The translations under genes and the position numbers were made by a program. Source: Siphonodentalium dalli (lineage: Eukaryota > Mollusca > Scaphopoda > Gadilida > Siphonodentaliidae). Taken from it: DNA of 64,000 nt. The DNA is taken from contig CP136068.1 in the NCBI GenBank assembly GCA_032622095.1, positions 54,708,025 through 54,772,024 on the forward strand, read 5' to 3'. The notes under the pieces are model-generated. The model had not been told where the DNA came from, ran no database searches, and saw only the letters and a program-made list of their open reading frames with translations. This document shows positions 1 to 12,622 of the stretch, in pieces; within the stretch, counting starts at the first letter, position 1, and each line of letters starts with the position of its first letter.

Positions 1-1229
1 AGTATCCTGAAGTTTCTGCTCTGAATATTGCTAACATACAACAGTTAACATGTTTTGCATTAATCTGACTCAAACGTACTTTTAACTGTGGGTTGAAATT
101 ACTTCACTTTGGTATTCCATGTATAGCCATGCAAGGGTGGATCCAACATCCTGCGGCATGGGTGCATCTCTGGAATGAAGCGACCTAATTGAGGCCATAA
201 GTATGGTTATACTGACGCATTGGTCCCCAACTCGGCTCCCCAACTCGGCTATCCCTCTGAATTTGCATTTTCTGATAAGATCAACAAAAGCCCTAACATT
301 CTGTACTCCAGAATAACGAGTTAGTTTAGTTGAATATAGTAGACATAAATTTTGAAGTATCATGATCACACATGTAAGATTGTATTTGTCAAAATTTCAT
401 CACTCACATCACATATATATTTTTAGCTTCCTAAGATGGTTGAAATCATGTTTACGTGGGGAACTCAATTTCTTAAATTTCTGCAGCAGAACATTTATAA
501 AGTACGAGATAACTTGTAGTGACACACTGGAATATAGTGTAGTATGAGATAACTTGTAGTCGGCACTCAACGTGTTAGATTGTTTTTGAATGTCGGAAAA
601 TATCTGACCCGGTTTCAAGTTTTGGGCTCCTCTAGTTTCAACACTGAATATTTCTATAAACATAATTCGATAGTACCGATCTTTGCCTCAACTATCGAAC
701 CCTCAGACCATCGAATGATCGACTAATGCACTGGCGCCATTAAAGAATTTATATAGGCCTATGCCATATAATGGTATATATACTATTAGAAATGTACATG
801 TATTATCTTTTCAAATTAGTATAGAAATAGTTAAAATTGTATGGACATTTATAATTGGTTATAGCTTCCATCACATGTTGTGTCAACCTTGGAACAAATG
901 TGTCATATGACAGCAAGGTTATGACCAATAAATATCTGCCATTGCTTATTTAAAAAATAGTCATGAAATTCAGCATGAGCAATGGAGGAAAGCACATAGA
1001 TAGATGCATTGTTTTTTCATCCCAAACCATCTAAGAGTCAGGATTTTGCGACTATTCAAACCATGGGCGACCCGGTGCTATATATGTAAGTTAGGTATTA
1101 AAGTCCGGGGGCCCCTAAAATCCTCAAGCTGCTCTGATCATTCACTATCATTTACTGGTCGTTATTTATATAAAAATATGAAGTAAATATATGAAGTATT
1201 ATATTTTAATACAACATATTTTATTATAG
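1..1229. other. Intronic or upstream sequence, nothing recognised
   Basis: This AT-rich stretch lies before the first recognised exon. Short open frames are present on both strands, but none has domain-like composition or convincing splice borders. The exon that must precede 1230 (it has to end one base into a codon) was not found here, so this is probably part of an intron that continues upstream. Confidence 0.5.
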
Positions 1230-1370
1230 ACATGACAGCATGGCAGCAGTACTATACATTCACCAACACTCCAAATTCTGTGATAATAACATATGGCTCC
1301 ACTCCATATATGATACAGACTTCAGATACAACCACTGTCTATATGTGCTGTTATGAGCCTATCACCTATG
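1230..1370 (+). CDS. Mosaic extracellular protein, exon 1 in window (unknown Cys-Cys module)
   Basis: The exon is bounded by an acceptor (ttattatag) and a strong donor (gtaagt). It begins two bases into a codon and ends one base into one, so it joins in frame to the CUB exon at 11466; the junction creates a Gly just before the first CUB cysteine. It encodes about 47 residues rich in Thr, Tyr and Ser, with a WQQYYTF start and an adjacent Cys pair in VYMCCYEP. I do not recognise the module; it could be the C-terminal strand region of a beta-sandwich or an apple-like fold. The incoming phase shows that at least one more exon lies upstream, so the protein N-terminus and any signal peptide are outside the window. 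Support is the splice signals plus phase match to a certain exon, not homology. Confidence 0.6.
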
Positions 1371-2039
1371 GTAAGTCCAGTGCTCATTAACAGTTCCAAG
1401 ACTGGAGCTTCCTAAAATGTTTAATGGGGTTTAACAAGGATTTATATGTAGCAAAAACACTTAACAAAGTTATGTTTTCAGACCATTTTTTCTATTGGGG
1501 ATTTCCCCAGGTGCATTTTCCTTGTAAATATTAACTTCCCCCCCCCCCCAAAACTACCCACTTTATTGTTCTTAATTCACATAATTAACCATTCCCTCCT
1601 CTAAAATCCTTTAAATCATTTCTATTCATTGTAGATTCAGTTATATGCTAGATTGTTTCAATAATATTTATATTTATTTATGCATAAATTTAGTGTTCGT
1701 TCCACTTGGCATCCATTTTCCTTGTGTTCTATATGCACATGGGAGGCAATGAGGTATTCTTATGTCATACTTTGTTGTCAGGTGTGTTGTGTGCAGTATT
1801 TACAATGGCAGTCAGCAACTCTGAGATTCAGAAGGTTCAACAGGGGTTCACAGCCTCTAAATTCTTTTGTCCACACTTTGTGAACATTTTAGGTGCTCGC
1901 CATTGCCGGAATAGCTAATTTGACCACTCGGGTCTTATGACATCACCTTACATTACCTGAACGAATTATAATTAGTCTTACCTGACACTTGCAGCGCTTT
2001 AATATCCACTGACTATAATTGGCATTATAATCTATCACT

Positions 2040-2283
2040 ACCTGTACAGGCCATGCATTAAAGGATCACCACCTGTACAGGCAGGCATTATAATTGATCA
2101 CCACCTGTACAGGCCGTGCATTATAATTGATCACCACCTGTACAGGCAGGCATTATAATTGATCACCACCTGTACAGGCCGTGCATTATAATCAATCACC
2201 ACCCCCACCTATACAGCCAGTGCGCTAGTGCATTACAATCGATCACCACCTTTACAGGCAGGCCATTATAATCAATCGCCACT
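2040..2283. repeat. 33-bp minisatellite, diverged left fragment
   Basis: About seven irregular units built around caccacctgtacaggc and cattataat, the same unit as the large array that resumes at 8544. Units here vary in length and carry substitutions, as expected at an array edge. The fragment stops at 2283, where the 6.25-kb TIR element begins. Confidence 0.9.
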
Positions 2284-2835
2284 TTAGGGGTCATCTCAAA
2301 ACTCCAATCGGTACCGATTGCCATTTACCGATTGTATTCAAGCCTTTTGAATCGGGAAAAAAATCGGTAAAGTCAGACAGCGTAATCACGTTAGTAGCGT
2401 CATTATCGGTACCGATCAATATCCATGAGTGAACGCATTACGTCGCAGTCGGTAAGTCAATCGGTGAAATCGGTACCGATTGATTGAAACTTTTAACGTT
2501 CGATTTGTTGTTGTACATGTATGAAAAAGTTAACGCTGTAGTTGCAAAAACACTCGGTGAAATCGGTACCGATTGAGACGTTTTATGTTCGATTTGTGTT
2601 ATAGGCCTACATAGATCTAGGGCCCAGATGGTCGTGGATTTTCCATAGAAAAAAAATCAGATAATGGTTTATTTGCATTCTTTTAGGTATTAGGTATTAT
2701 TAGATTAATTGGCAGTAACAATTATTCTCATCGGAAATATTTTTTTCGTTTCCGAATCCGTACTTTACATATGCACATAAATTGATAAATTGTATGATTT
2801 TCACTCCACTTTCATCTCATCAAATTACACTTTAA

Positions 2836-3899
2836 CTCTTTCGCTGCCACCTGCCACCACAAACGTACCCCCCAGTGCCACGCATCCTGTACATATATCC
2901 ATGTATTTCAGGTATATATGGGTAATACATTATATCTCAAGCAGTTTCTAATATAATTAGTTGAAACTTCACATGTATATAGACATAGGTATATCCTGTC
3001 GAATGCCGCCGTGGACACTCCCACCAAGGTCATGTGACATTGGTGGCCATCTTGGATTAGTGGCTATTTGCCGGTATATGTACAGTTTGTGTGGGTATGC
3101 ATGGGTGTGTTGTTTGTTTTCTAATTTTCAACCCAATTATACGATGTCCAACAGTAAGGTACACGGGAGTAACATATATGAACATACTTTGGACATAAAA
3201 TAGGTCACGTGACCTTGGCGTCCATCTTGGATTTATGCAAGTTGCCACCAATTTGTAGCAAAATGGGATACAATGGCGCACTTTGTTGAGTTCGTGCTTT
3301 TGTTGCTTGAATATTCCCTGATAGGTACAATTCCAAATATATATATGTTCATATATGTTACTCCCGTGTACCTTACTGTTGGACATCGTATAATTGGGTA
3401 GAAAATTAGAAAACAAACAACACACCCATGCATACCCACACAAACTGTACATATACCGGCAAATAGCCACTAATCCAAGATGGCCGCCAATGTCACGTGA
3501 CCTTGGTGGGCGTGTCCACGGCGGCATTCGACAGGGTATACATATGTCTATATGCATGTGAAGTTTCAACTCATTATATTAGAAACTGCTTGAGATATAA
3601 TGTATTACCCATATATACCTGAAATACATGGATATATGTACAGGATGCGTGGCACTGGGGGGTATATTCCGGCTCTGACTGTACTCCCATAACGTCAGAA
3701 ATAGCATTACCTTGATGACGTTGTCGCTTTAAATTGTTCGCGCGCAACAGTACTACAGATAGAATCATTGTACACTGTCAAACATGCCGGAAAGAATAGA
3801 GTTATATCCCATACATTAGACTACATACCAAATTCGCAAAAATGCGCGATTGGCAGTGACATAGGAGTTCGCATTTATGCGCGTTTGGCAGTGAAAGAG
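2836..3899. mobile_element. Palindromic foldback element with TTAA target duplication
   Basis: TTAA at 2832-2835 and 3900-3903 flank inverse-complementary ends (CTCTTTCGCTGCCA on the left, with one mismatch on the right). The element is a large inverted repeat: about 2880-3200 is repeated in inverse orientation at about 3310-3660, with roughly 110 bases between the arms. The right arm has about 200 extra bases next to its end, so the left arm probably suffered a deletion. A TTAA duplication is the hallmark of piggyBac-type insertion. No transposase is visible. Look-alike open frames on opposite strands are the two arms of the palindrome, not genes. Confidence 0.85.
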
Positions 3900-4005
3900 T
3901 TAATCATCATTGATTGTCATATCAATTACCATATTAGCATAATCTGCATACTCATTCAATTATGACTAATTGTTTAACATATTAACGTATTTTATCTGCA
4001 ATGTA

Positions 4006-7000
4006 CCCCCTTACCGAAATCACAAGCCCTCGGTAAGCATTCAGGAAGGATTCGAATGCTTACAAATGAAGACTTAAATGAATCCTTATCTCAATCAATG
4101 CAATGGGCCAGTTACAGGCAAAATAAGCACTCGAAACAGAATTTAGCCCTCAATAGGGCCGACTTATTTAAATGAGCTAAGTACTCCCATAAGCACTCGA
4201 AGGCTTATTAAGCCTTCGAGGGTTTAGCTCATTTAAATAAGTCGGCCCTATAGAAGGCTTGTTGGTTCCCGTAAGCACTCGAAGGCTAAATAAGACTTCA
4301 TAATTTGCATATAAGGCTTCGAAGGCTTATATTTAAGGCTTCGAAGCCTTATATGCAAATGATGAAGGCTTAAATGAAGCCTTACGAACCATGTCTCGAA
4401 TCCTTAAATTGGTCCCCGAATGCTAAAGATTATGGTGAAATGATGGCCTGTTTTCATAGAGTTACCTATACTGCATGGAAATGAGGGATAACTCTATGCA
4501 GGATGCATGGGAATATGGGTGGTGTCATCAAAATTGGATATCCATTCTGGAGATGCTAGAAATAACAAAACAATTATGAAGTGATAACAATTTTATATTT
4601 GTGAAATGAACAATTTTGAGTATATATGTATATCAAGAATTTATGTTAGCTGTCACTATCATGTCCATGTTTAATGCAATTTGATTTCTGTTCTCTCAGG
4701 CTCCGTGTAGGTCGCCCCTTAGTCTCAGTCTTCTTTTCTGGGAGTCGTTTTCAAATTCTGAAATGAGAAATAGTAAACAAATTTTAAATTATGTTTACAT
4801 CAGAAATAACTGAAATGATATTATTTGTTTCAGAAAATGAGTTATGTGAATGATACAGTTGTTTGTAAATATATCAAAATTGTATTGGACTGAATATTAA
4901 TATTTTTAGCTAGCATTGAACTATTAAAATGCCCAAAAAATGATATTGGTGATGTTTTTTTGTGGATTTAACATCTGATAAACCAACCTTTGAGTGATAC
5001 TCAGTTTATGATATTAAAATGCAGGCATATCCAAAATTGAGATTAGATAGCTGATTAGATATTCTAAATGTGTGCATTAACTGGAAGGAAATGGTTCAAA
5101 TAATAAGAAAATAAGATATCCAATTTATAATATAATGCTAGTTTTACAATGCTAATAACTTACTTTTTGCATTAATGCACTTTGCTGTCATTTTCTTGTT
5201 AAATAGGAAATCATTGGACCATGCAGCGATATGGTCTCATATAGGTTCCTATATCAATATTGCTCCTATAGGATATACATCCAACATGGCGGCGCGTCCC
5301 GTATCCAATCACGTGATTAAGAACGCTCTATATTACTAGTTTTGGAACCCATTGGCTCCCCTGCATTTAAATTACCATAGGTTCAAACAAGACGTGTATA
5401 ATGTACTTGTTCAATATGCCAACATTATCTTCCTCTGAAATTGATGTTACCATGCATATACTAATAATTAATTAATTATGAATAATAAATAGATTATGTA
5501 CACTGAAAATTCATAAAGCACCAGAAGTCCACACAACCTTTTTAGTATTTACCCAAATATCAATTCATGCAGTTAATTGTCAACAGATGGAGATTGTCAG
5601 TTTAAAAATCAATGCACAAAATTGAGCAGTTATTTTAAAGAAAAATTATGATACCATGCATCTATTTAATGCTGAATTTTTAAAATAACAGTTAAATAGA
5701 TGGTATAATTATTTTCTTTGCTGACCCCAACATTATTTTTGTAACTCCATGCAAATTGTAATGCTGACAATTAATTGACCTGTATCTGTCAGGCAACCTC
5801 AGCAAAATTTCATATTTTTTGGAGACCTGTCAATTTAAAATGTTATTAACTATAAATTAAATTGCCAGTGATTTATAATACTTAAATTACGAATAAAGTA
5901 TAAATATAAACATCATCCTATATGTTATAATTTGATAAAATAAATGCAAAGTATTTTCTCACCTGAATTTAAACTATAAGTAAATAATCCTGCATGTGAC
6001 ATAAAGAAAACCAATATAAACCATGACTTCCCATTGTGAGCCATCCAAAGTTTGTGAAATTTGAGAAAATTCCATCTGGTCTCAATTTGCATTGAGGGAA
6101 AGTCAGGGTGATTACATAACAGGTACTCATAGACACAGAGTGAAGCAGTTGTCCCAATTAAATAGTAGGATTGATTACAATGTTAAAGTGATTTATTACT
6201 GGCAATGAGATGAATCAGACTTATACAGGGATGTGGCTAGAGGGTCTCCATTGGTACCTTGGATGATATAGAATAGCTGTTCTGAATTATCAGTGGGCCA
6301 ACACATCTTGAGAAAAATATAGAGATCTTGAGAAAATTGCAAAATCTCCTATAAAATTATTTATTGCTTTAGGTTGTCTCAAAATGTTCTTATCCATGGC
6401 AATTTTCCTATAGGAAATACGGTCCTATAATTTTCCTAATGTGAATCGTCATTTCCAATATGAATTTCCTATAGGTTCCTATATGACATTTCCATATGGG
6501 GTCCTACAACTTGAAAAATTATTAATTGTATTAATTATTTAATTAATTTTAATTTATTAAAATTCGGATTAAACCACAATATTTACACCATGTGAAACTT
6601 GACAAATTCTGAATATTTTCAAATGTATATTGCCAAACAAATTGTTAAAACTACAAATTTGCCATATAATTATTAATTTTTCCATATATTTCTCCATGTT
6701 GGACTTGGTTAATTTGCAGCTTCAGATTCAGAACAGTTTTGTATTGAAATATTCTAAGTCGAGCATCGAGGGCTAAGAGGCCAACAATATATTGAAGCCT
6801 TAATTTGAATGCTGATTTTAGAGTCATATGTCTGGCTGAAGTCTAAATTTTATTAGTTAACAGAAAATGTTAGCCTTCGCCACAAGCCCTCATTTTCCAG
6901 AGTGCTTATGTGGGAGACCTAAGGATTCGATTCCTTATCGAGTGCTTATACCTGCACTGCATCTTAATCACTCGAGTCCTAAGCGATGCATTCGAGTCCT

Positions 7001-7173
7001 AAGCGAGTGCTTACTGTGATCGATATAAGCACTCGAGTCCTAAGCGAGTGCTTACTGTGATCGATATAAGCACTCGAGTCCTAAGCGAATGCTTATTGTG
7101 ATTGACATAAGCACTTGAATCCTTGGCGAATCCTTGTTGAAGGCTTATTAAGCCTTCATGCTCGGTAAGGGGG
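4006..7173. mobile_element. 3.2-kb TIR element with subterminal iterons
   Basis: The ends are CCCCCTTACCGA (4006-4017) and its exact inverse complement TCGGTAAGGGGG (7162-7173). Inside the left end are two palindromes: about 4150-4255, centred near 4203, and about 4302-4372. Inside the right end, about 6900-7150 carries four or more copies of a unit of the type GCACTCGAGTCCTAAGCGAG with about 41-bp spacing. No target-site duplication is obvious and no transposase ORF is seen. It lies inside the larger 2287-8540 element. Confidence 0.65.
5214..6513. mobile_element. Possible deeper nested element with CCTATAGG-type ends
   Basis: Near 5217-5260 the sequence runs ggacc..atatgg..tcatataggttccta. 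Near 6465-6510 the inverse complement of that order appears (taggttcctatatga..ccatat..ggtcc). This is an imperfect inverted repeat of about 40 bases bounding 1.3 kb of AT-rich sequence. No target duplication was identified and no ORF is convincing. Confidence 0.4.
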
Positions 7174-8543
7174 CCGGTATCAGAATGTATTGTGATATTT
7201 CTTCACTGTTTATTTATTCGTTGCGTTACAGATTGGCTGAATCCCGTAAAGCTCCGCCCATCGCATGTCACTCATGTTTACCCGGCAGATTCAAACGTTT
7301 TCCTGGTGTGTGTCGCGTTTCTATTATCTTTATGTATCGACAGATCTAATGTTAATATCCCCAAATTACTCGCATATATGAATCCAAGTTGCCATTCTAT
7401 GTTTATGCGAATGGGTCTCCAGACAGGCTGGGGTGGGTTTTTAATTTGGATTATAGCAAGATGATCGCGATCTCTTGTCGAGGTTGGGGGGGGGGGGGGG
7501 GGGGGGGGGCGGGGGGCAAAGGTAGTCATTGCATCCATGATTCCGGGCCAGACTGGAGTTAGACTCTTTTTTTACGAGATCAATATTGTTACCCATTATA
7601 TATGGGGTGCTCCTCATGCACTACAAGAACAGAACACTCTCAGAACAGAATGTACATAATTAACGTGTGCGGGATCTTGTAATACAGACACTCGAAATCA
7701 TGTGTTTGTCAAAACGTAAACAGATTCGTGGTACCTGGCACGCGCACTGAGTAGGTATCCGTTTTCGGAGAACCCCGTCATTTTCTTAAAAAATGTTCCG
7801 GTGACTCACTTAAATTGACCATTTTATTCTTTAGAATCACTAATTATGTTTTAGTTTGGGTAAGGATATCTTTTCTCTATTTGATTTCTTTACAAATCAC
7901 AGGTGCATGGATCTATTTTTTTATCCCAACTAAAACGTGAGTGAGTTGGCTCTACGACAATTAGTTAAAACAACAGCTGTCGATCAAACTTAAAATAGGC
8001 GTGTCTTTGTCGCACGAAAAATACCTAATGCATAATTAGCTGATATAAATACTTCATTATCAGGATATGATTGATTGAAACTGCACATTTGGCATAGCAT
8101 TGTGACTGTCATTTCGTGATGATTTATACCAATTACATCACAAATATCAGTCGAAAGATTTGACAATGAATGAATGGTCGCCTATATCACACAGGCGTTC
8201 GTGGCACCGGTATTAACTTGATAATATGTACATAAAAAAACATGTGTTGCTAGACCAATAGGCTACGGCGATACCGAAGTACTCAGGCACTGCGATCATT
8301 AGCGACGTTATTTTGAAACGTACGTTCTGATCGGTAGATTCGGTACCGATTGTGACCGTCACAAATTGACGTAATCGGAAAAATCGGGTACCGATTTCAC
8401 CGATCAACGCGTTGTTCAAAAACGTCGTTTCTACGTTGAAATCGGTATTTTATCGGTAGAAATGACTTCCACAAAGCGTTATCAATCGGGAAAATCGGTG
8501 TTTTTGCCCATTTTACCGATTTTAGTTTTGAGATGACCCCTTA

Positions 8544-10735
8544 AATGCCGTGCATTATTATCTGTTCACCACCTGTACAGGCAGAGCATTATAATCGATC
8601 ACCACCTGTACAGGCCGTGCATTATAATCGATCACCACCTGTACAGGCCGAGCATTATAATCGATCACCACCTGTACAGGCCGAGCATTATAATCGATCA
8701 CCACCTGTACAGGCAGTGCATTATAATCAATCACCACCTGTACAGGCCGAGCATTATAATCGATCACCACCTGTACAGGCCGAGCATTATAATCGTTCAC
8801 CACCTGTACAGGCCGAGCATTATAATCGTTCACCACCTGTACAGGCTGAGCATTATAATCGTTCACCACCTGTACAGGCCGAGCATTATAATCGTTCACC
8901 ACCTGTACAGGCCGAGCATTATAATCGATCACCACCTGTACAGGCAGTGCATTATAATCGATCACCACCTGTACAGGCCGAGCATTATAATCGTTCACCA
9001 CCTGTACAGGCCGAGCATTATAATCGATCACCACCTGTACAGGCCGAGCATTATAATCGTTCACCACCTGTACAGGCCGAGCATTATAATCGTTCACCAC
9101 CTGTACAGGCCGAGCATTATAATCGTTCACCACCTGTACAGGCCGAGCATTATAATCGATCACCACCTGTACAGGCAGAGCATTATAATCGATCATCACC
9201 TGTACAGGCCGTGCATTATAATCGATCATCACCTGTACAGGCCGAGCATTATAATCGATCATCACCTGTACAGGCCGAGCATTATAATCGATCACCACCT
9301 GTACAGGCCGAGCATTATAATCGATCACCACCTGTACAGGCCGAGCATTATAATCGATCACCACCTGTACAGGCAGTGCATTATAATCGATCACCACCTG
9401 TACAGGCCGAGCATTATAATCGATCACCACCTGTACAGGCAGTGCATTATAATCGATCACCACCTGTACAGGCCGTGCATTATAATCGATCACCACCTGT
9501 ACAGGCCGAGCATTATAATCGATCACCACCTGTACAGGCCGAGCATTATAATCGATCACCACCTGTACAGGCCGTGCATTACAATCGATCACCACCTGTA
9601 CAGGCCGAGCATTATAATCGATCACCACCTGTACAGGCCGAGCATTATAATCGATCACCACCTGTACAGGCCGTGCATTATAATCGATCACCACCTGTAC
9701 AGGCCGAGCATTATAATCGATCACCACCTGTACAGGCAGTGCATTATAATCGATCACCACCTGTACAGGCAGTGCATTATAATCGATCACCACCTGTACA
9801 GGCCGAGCATTATAATCGATCACCACCTGTACAGGCCGAGCATTATAATCGTTCACCACCTGTACAGGCCGAGCATTATAATCGATCACCACCTGTACAG
9901 GCCGAGCATTATAATCGATCACCACCTGTACAGGCAGAGCATTATAATCGATCACCACCTGTACAGGCCGAGCATTATAATCGATCACCACCTGTACAGG
10001 CAGTGCATTATAATCGATCACCACCTGTACAGGCAGTGCATTATAATCGATCACCACCTGTACAGGCCGAGCATTATAATCGATCACCACCTGTACAGGC
10101 CGAGCATTATAATCGTTCACCACCTGTACAGGCCGAGCATTATAATCGATCACCACCTGTACAGGCCGAGCATTATAATCGATCACCACCTGTACAGGCA
10201 GAGCATTATAATCGATCATCACCTGTACAGGCTGAGCATTATAATCGATCACCACCTGTACAGGCAGTGCATTATAATCGATCATCACCTGTACAGGCAG
10301 AGCATTATAATCGATCATCACCTGTACAGGCAGTGCATTATAATCGATCACCACCTGTACAGGCAGTGCATTATAATCGATCACCACCTGTACAGGCCGA
10401 GCATTATAATCGATCACCACCTGTACAGGCCGAGCATTATAATCGTTCACCACCTGTACAGGCCGAGCATTATAATCGATCACCACCTGTACAGGCCGAG
10501 CATTATAATCGATCACCACCTGTACAGGCAGAGCATTATAATCGATCATCACCTGTACAGGCCGAGCATTATAATCGATCACCACCTGTACAGGCAGAGT
10601 ATTATAATCGATCATCACCTGTACAGGCAGAGCATTATAATCGATCATCACCTGTACAGGCAGAGCATTATAATCGATCACCACCTGTACAGGCCGAGCA
10701 TTATAATCGATCACCACCTGTACAGGTAGGAGTTA
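8544..10735. repeat. 33-bp minisatellite, about 66 tandem units
   Basis: Highly homogeneous head-to-tail array. Variation is confined to a few positions (gcc/gca before the gag or gtg triplet; cgatca versus cgttca; ccacc versus catcacc). Because 33 is a multiple of three and the unit has no stop in these frames, both strands show an open frame of more than 700 codons with an 11-residue repeat (PPVQAEHYNRS on plus, VIDYNARPVQV on minus). The array lies in an intron, has no splice logic and is equally open on both strands, so I call it non-coding. Each unit holds the palindrome cctgtacagg. Confidence 0.97.
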
Positions 10736-11465
10736 ATCACCAATACTCACTTTTGATAGTTGATGTCTTTGGGATGCCCAACTACTGAATTTAAGTTTTA
10801 ACCCATTTTAGGTGAGATTCTGGACTCGCCCTATTAACATTGTTGTGGATGCTGTGCTTATGCATGAAAATGAATTGGCATAGACTAGATGCCTGCATGT
10901 TGAAGATAATTATATTCTTCAAATAAAGAACTGTTTCTTATTACTCAATGTATAATCCCGTGCTGATTGTAGGAATTGACCACTTTACCCCATGCAGTGC
11001 ACATATTTCAGGTTTGATAAGTAAACCCTACCCTACAACATCACAAAAGCTTTGGATAGATAGATAAATTTTATTTAAAGTCAAATTAAGGTAAAAAGCA
11101 TTATACAAACACAAGCTCTGAAGAGCTTTTGACCGACTGACCGCTAGTTTCCCAATATTGAACTCATTAAACCCATTGTGTGTATTTTGACATTCAAACA
11201 GTTGTAACTAGAGGTTTAAAACCACAGCACATTTTTATTTGCTTATTTATATTCTTAACTGAAAATAATTTATTTTTTTATAATTTATACAAATAATTTA
11301 GATAATGTTTGGAAATGGAGGCAATTCATGGGTGACTTCTTTGTTACTAATTAGCTGTCACACCTGCCTTTGATGATGTCACTGTCATGAAATGTGAATA
11401 AACTCACTGAGATCTATAATCTCTAATATTAGTTATTTATTTTTTGTTCCTGAATGATTTTTCAG

Positions 11466-11575
11466 GATGCGGGGCAGTCTATGATCTGAATCTTGACACT
11501 CCAGATGTGACCTTCACCTCTCCAAATTATCCTGCTGATTATGATAACCAGCATATGTGTACTTGGTTGATTAAG
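11466..11575 (+). CDS. Mosaic extracellular protein, exon 2 (CUB domain, first third)
   Basis: Bounded by the acceptor tttttcag and donor gtacgc; it starts two bases into a codon and ends at a codon boundary. It encodes the N-terminal strands of a CUB domain: the first cysteine (CGAVYDL), the hallmark FTSPNYPADYDN segment, and the second cysteine in CTWLIK. CUB domains are extracellular beta-sandwiches of about 110 residues with two disulfides, used for protein-protein and often calcium-dependent binding. The next exon resumes at exactly the CUB residue expected (Gly-Pro-Thr-Gly), without gap. Confidence 0.93.
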
Positions 11576-12527
11576 GTACGCATACAAAAGAGAAACCTGT
11601 TGAAATATGAAATTATGGTTACAGCCCTTCCGCTTTGTCAAATTACTGCCGATGCCATCAGATGGTCACGTTTCTAATTTTGGGTTCCGAATGAAAATCT
11701 CATAGCAGAAAAGCATGCAGTATTGTGTTCTATTGTTGCAGGGTTAATGGTATCAAGCCTATTATTCTTCCAATTCAAGTGAAATTTATATGTTTCTTCA
11801 CTGAGCAGGTATTTCAACATATAAGACTCCTTTTACTGCCATGGTCCTAAATTAGTACAGATAGAATGTCCGCAGGGACAGGATGATGGATTACAGTCTA
11901 ACAATGGCCTTGTGCATGTGCAACCAGAGCATTGACTGGACTGTTTCAGGGCCGATCTGATCAGCCTTGGCACTAAAAGTGTGCAAATAGGCATGTAATT
12001 TCAATACTGAATTCAATGTTTGGTTGGATGGGGGATAATTTTGATATTTATATTATGTAATCTTGAACAGATATTCATACATTTTTATCTGATTCAGTGA
12101 ATGGCTTGAATTGGTGCTCCTGTTGAAATTACTGAATGATATGGACAGCTGAAAATTCTTTGGTCCACAACTCCACACCCACAAAGTGTCAATACATCAC
12201 ACAATTAACAAAATGTTTTTGCTGGAGGTATTCCAGAATAAATCATGAAAACTCGACTGAGATTAATTTTCCATTGATGACGGCAGCAAACAGCCTTGCA
12301 GTAGCAGGGTTTACACTAGCTAGAAAATTCCTTTGGTCAATTTTTTGCCATTTCTGAATTTCTTTGGCTTCTCAGAAATGTTTGCCAAATTGAAAAATCA
12401 AAATATATAGGACTATTAATAAAATCAAATTTAAAACAATACAATCTGATAAATTTCAAAATCGCCTTATATGAGAAAATTTACACTGCAAGTGTGCACC
12501 AATCAGAGCTGAAAATACTAAAACAAT

Positions 12528-12622
12528 CACCCATACCAATCACACATACCAATCACACATACCAATCACCCATACCAAACTCCCATACCAATCACCCATA
12601 CCAAACACCCATACCAAACTCG
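12528..12622. repeat. Short tandem repeat, 12-13-bp unit
   Basis: About eight units of the type caatcacccatac, with variants in the third quarter of the unit (caatcacacatac, caaactcccatac). Non-coding. Confidence 0.85.

Larger units (their letters stand above)
2287..8540. mobile_element. 6.25-kb DNA-transposon-like element with 17-bp TIRs and TTA target duplication
   Basis: The left end begins GGGGTCATCTCAAAACT and the right end is its exact inverse complement (8524-8540). Both ends are flanked by TTA (2284-2286 and 8541-8543), and on both sides the neighbouring DNA is the same 33-bp minisatellite, so the outer borders are well defined. Several hundred bases inside each end carry scattered copies of a palindrome of the type AATCGGTACCGATT. 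A 3-bp TTA duplication is known for PIF/Harbinger elements, but no transposase or Myb-like ORF is visible, so class is inference and the copy looks non-autonomous. The interior is largely made of other elements (2836-3899, 4006-7173). Confidence 0.8.
1371..11465. other. Intron 1, filled by a minisatellite and nested TIR elements
   Basis: A 10.1-kb intron between the unknown module and the CUB domain. In order it holds about 670 bases with nothing recognised, a diverged piece of a 33-bp minisatellite (about 2040-2283), a 6.25-kb TIR element containing at least two further elements (2287-8540), the main minisatellite array (8544-10735), and about 730 bases of AT-rich sequence with nothing recognised. 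Confidence 0.75.

Noticed and set aside
2961-3569. Two similar open frames on opposite strands
   Set aside because: They are the two arms of the TTAA-flanked palindrome at 2836-3899.
8544-10735. Possible CRISPR-like array
   Set aside because: The units abut directly with no unique spacers, and the context is an animal intron.
8545-10788. A 747-codon plus-strand open frame and a 719-codon minus-strand frame
   Set aside because: Both are produced by a 33-bp tandem repeat without stops. They lie in an intron, have no splice support and are open in opposite directions, so neither is taken as a gene.
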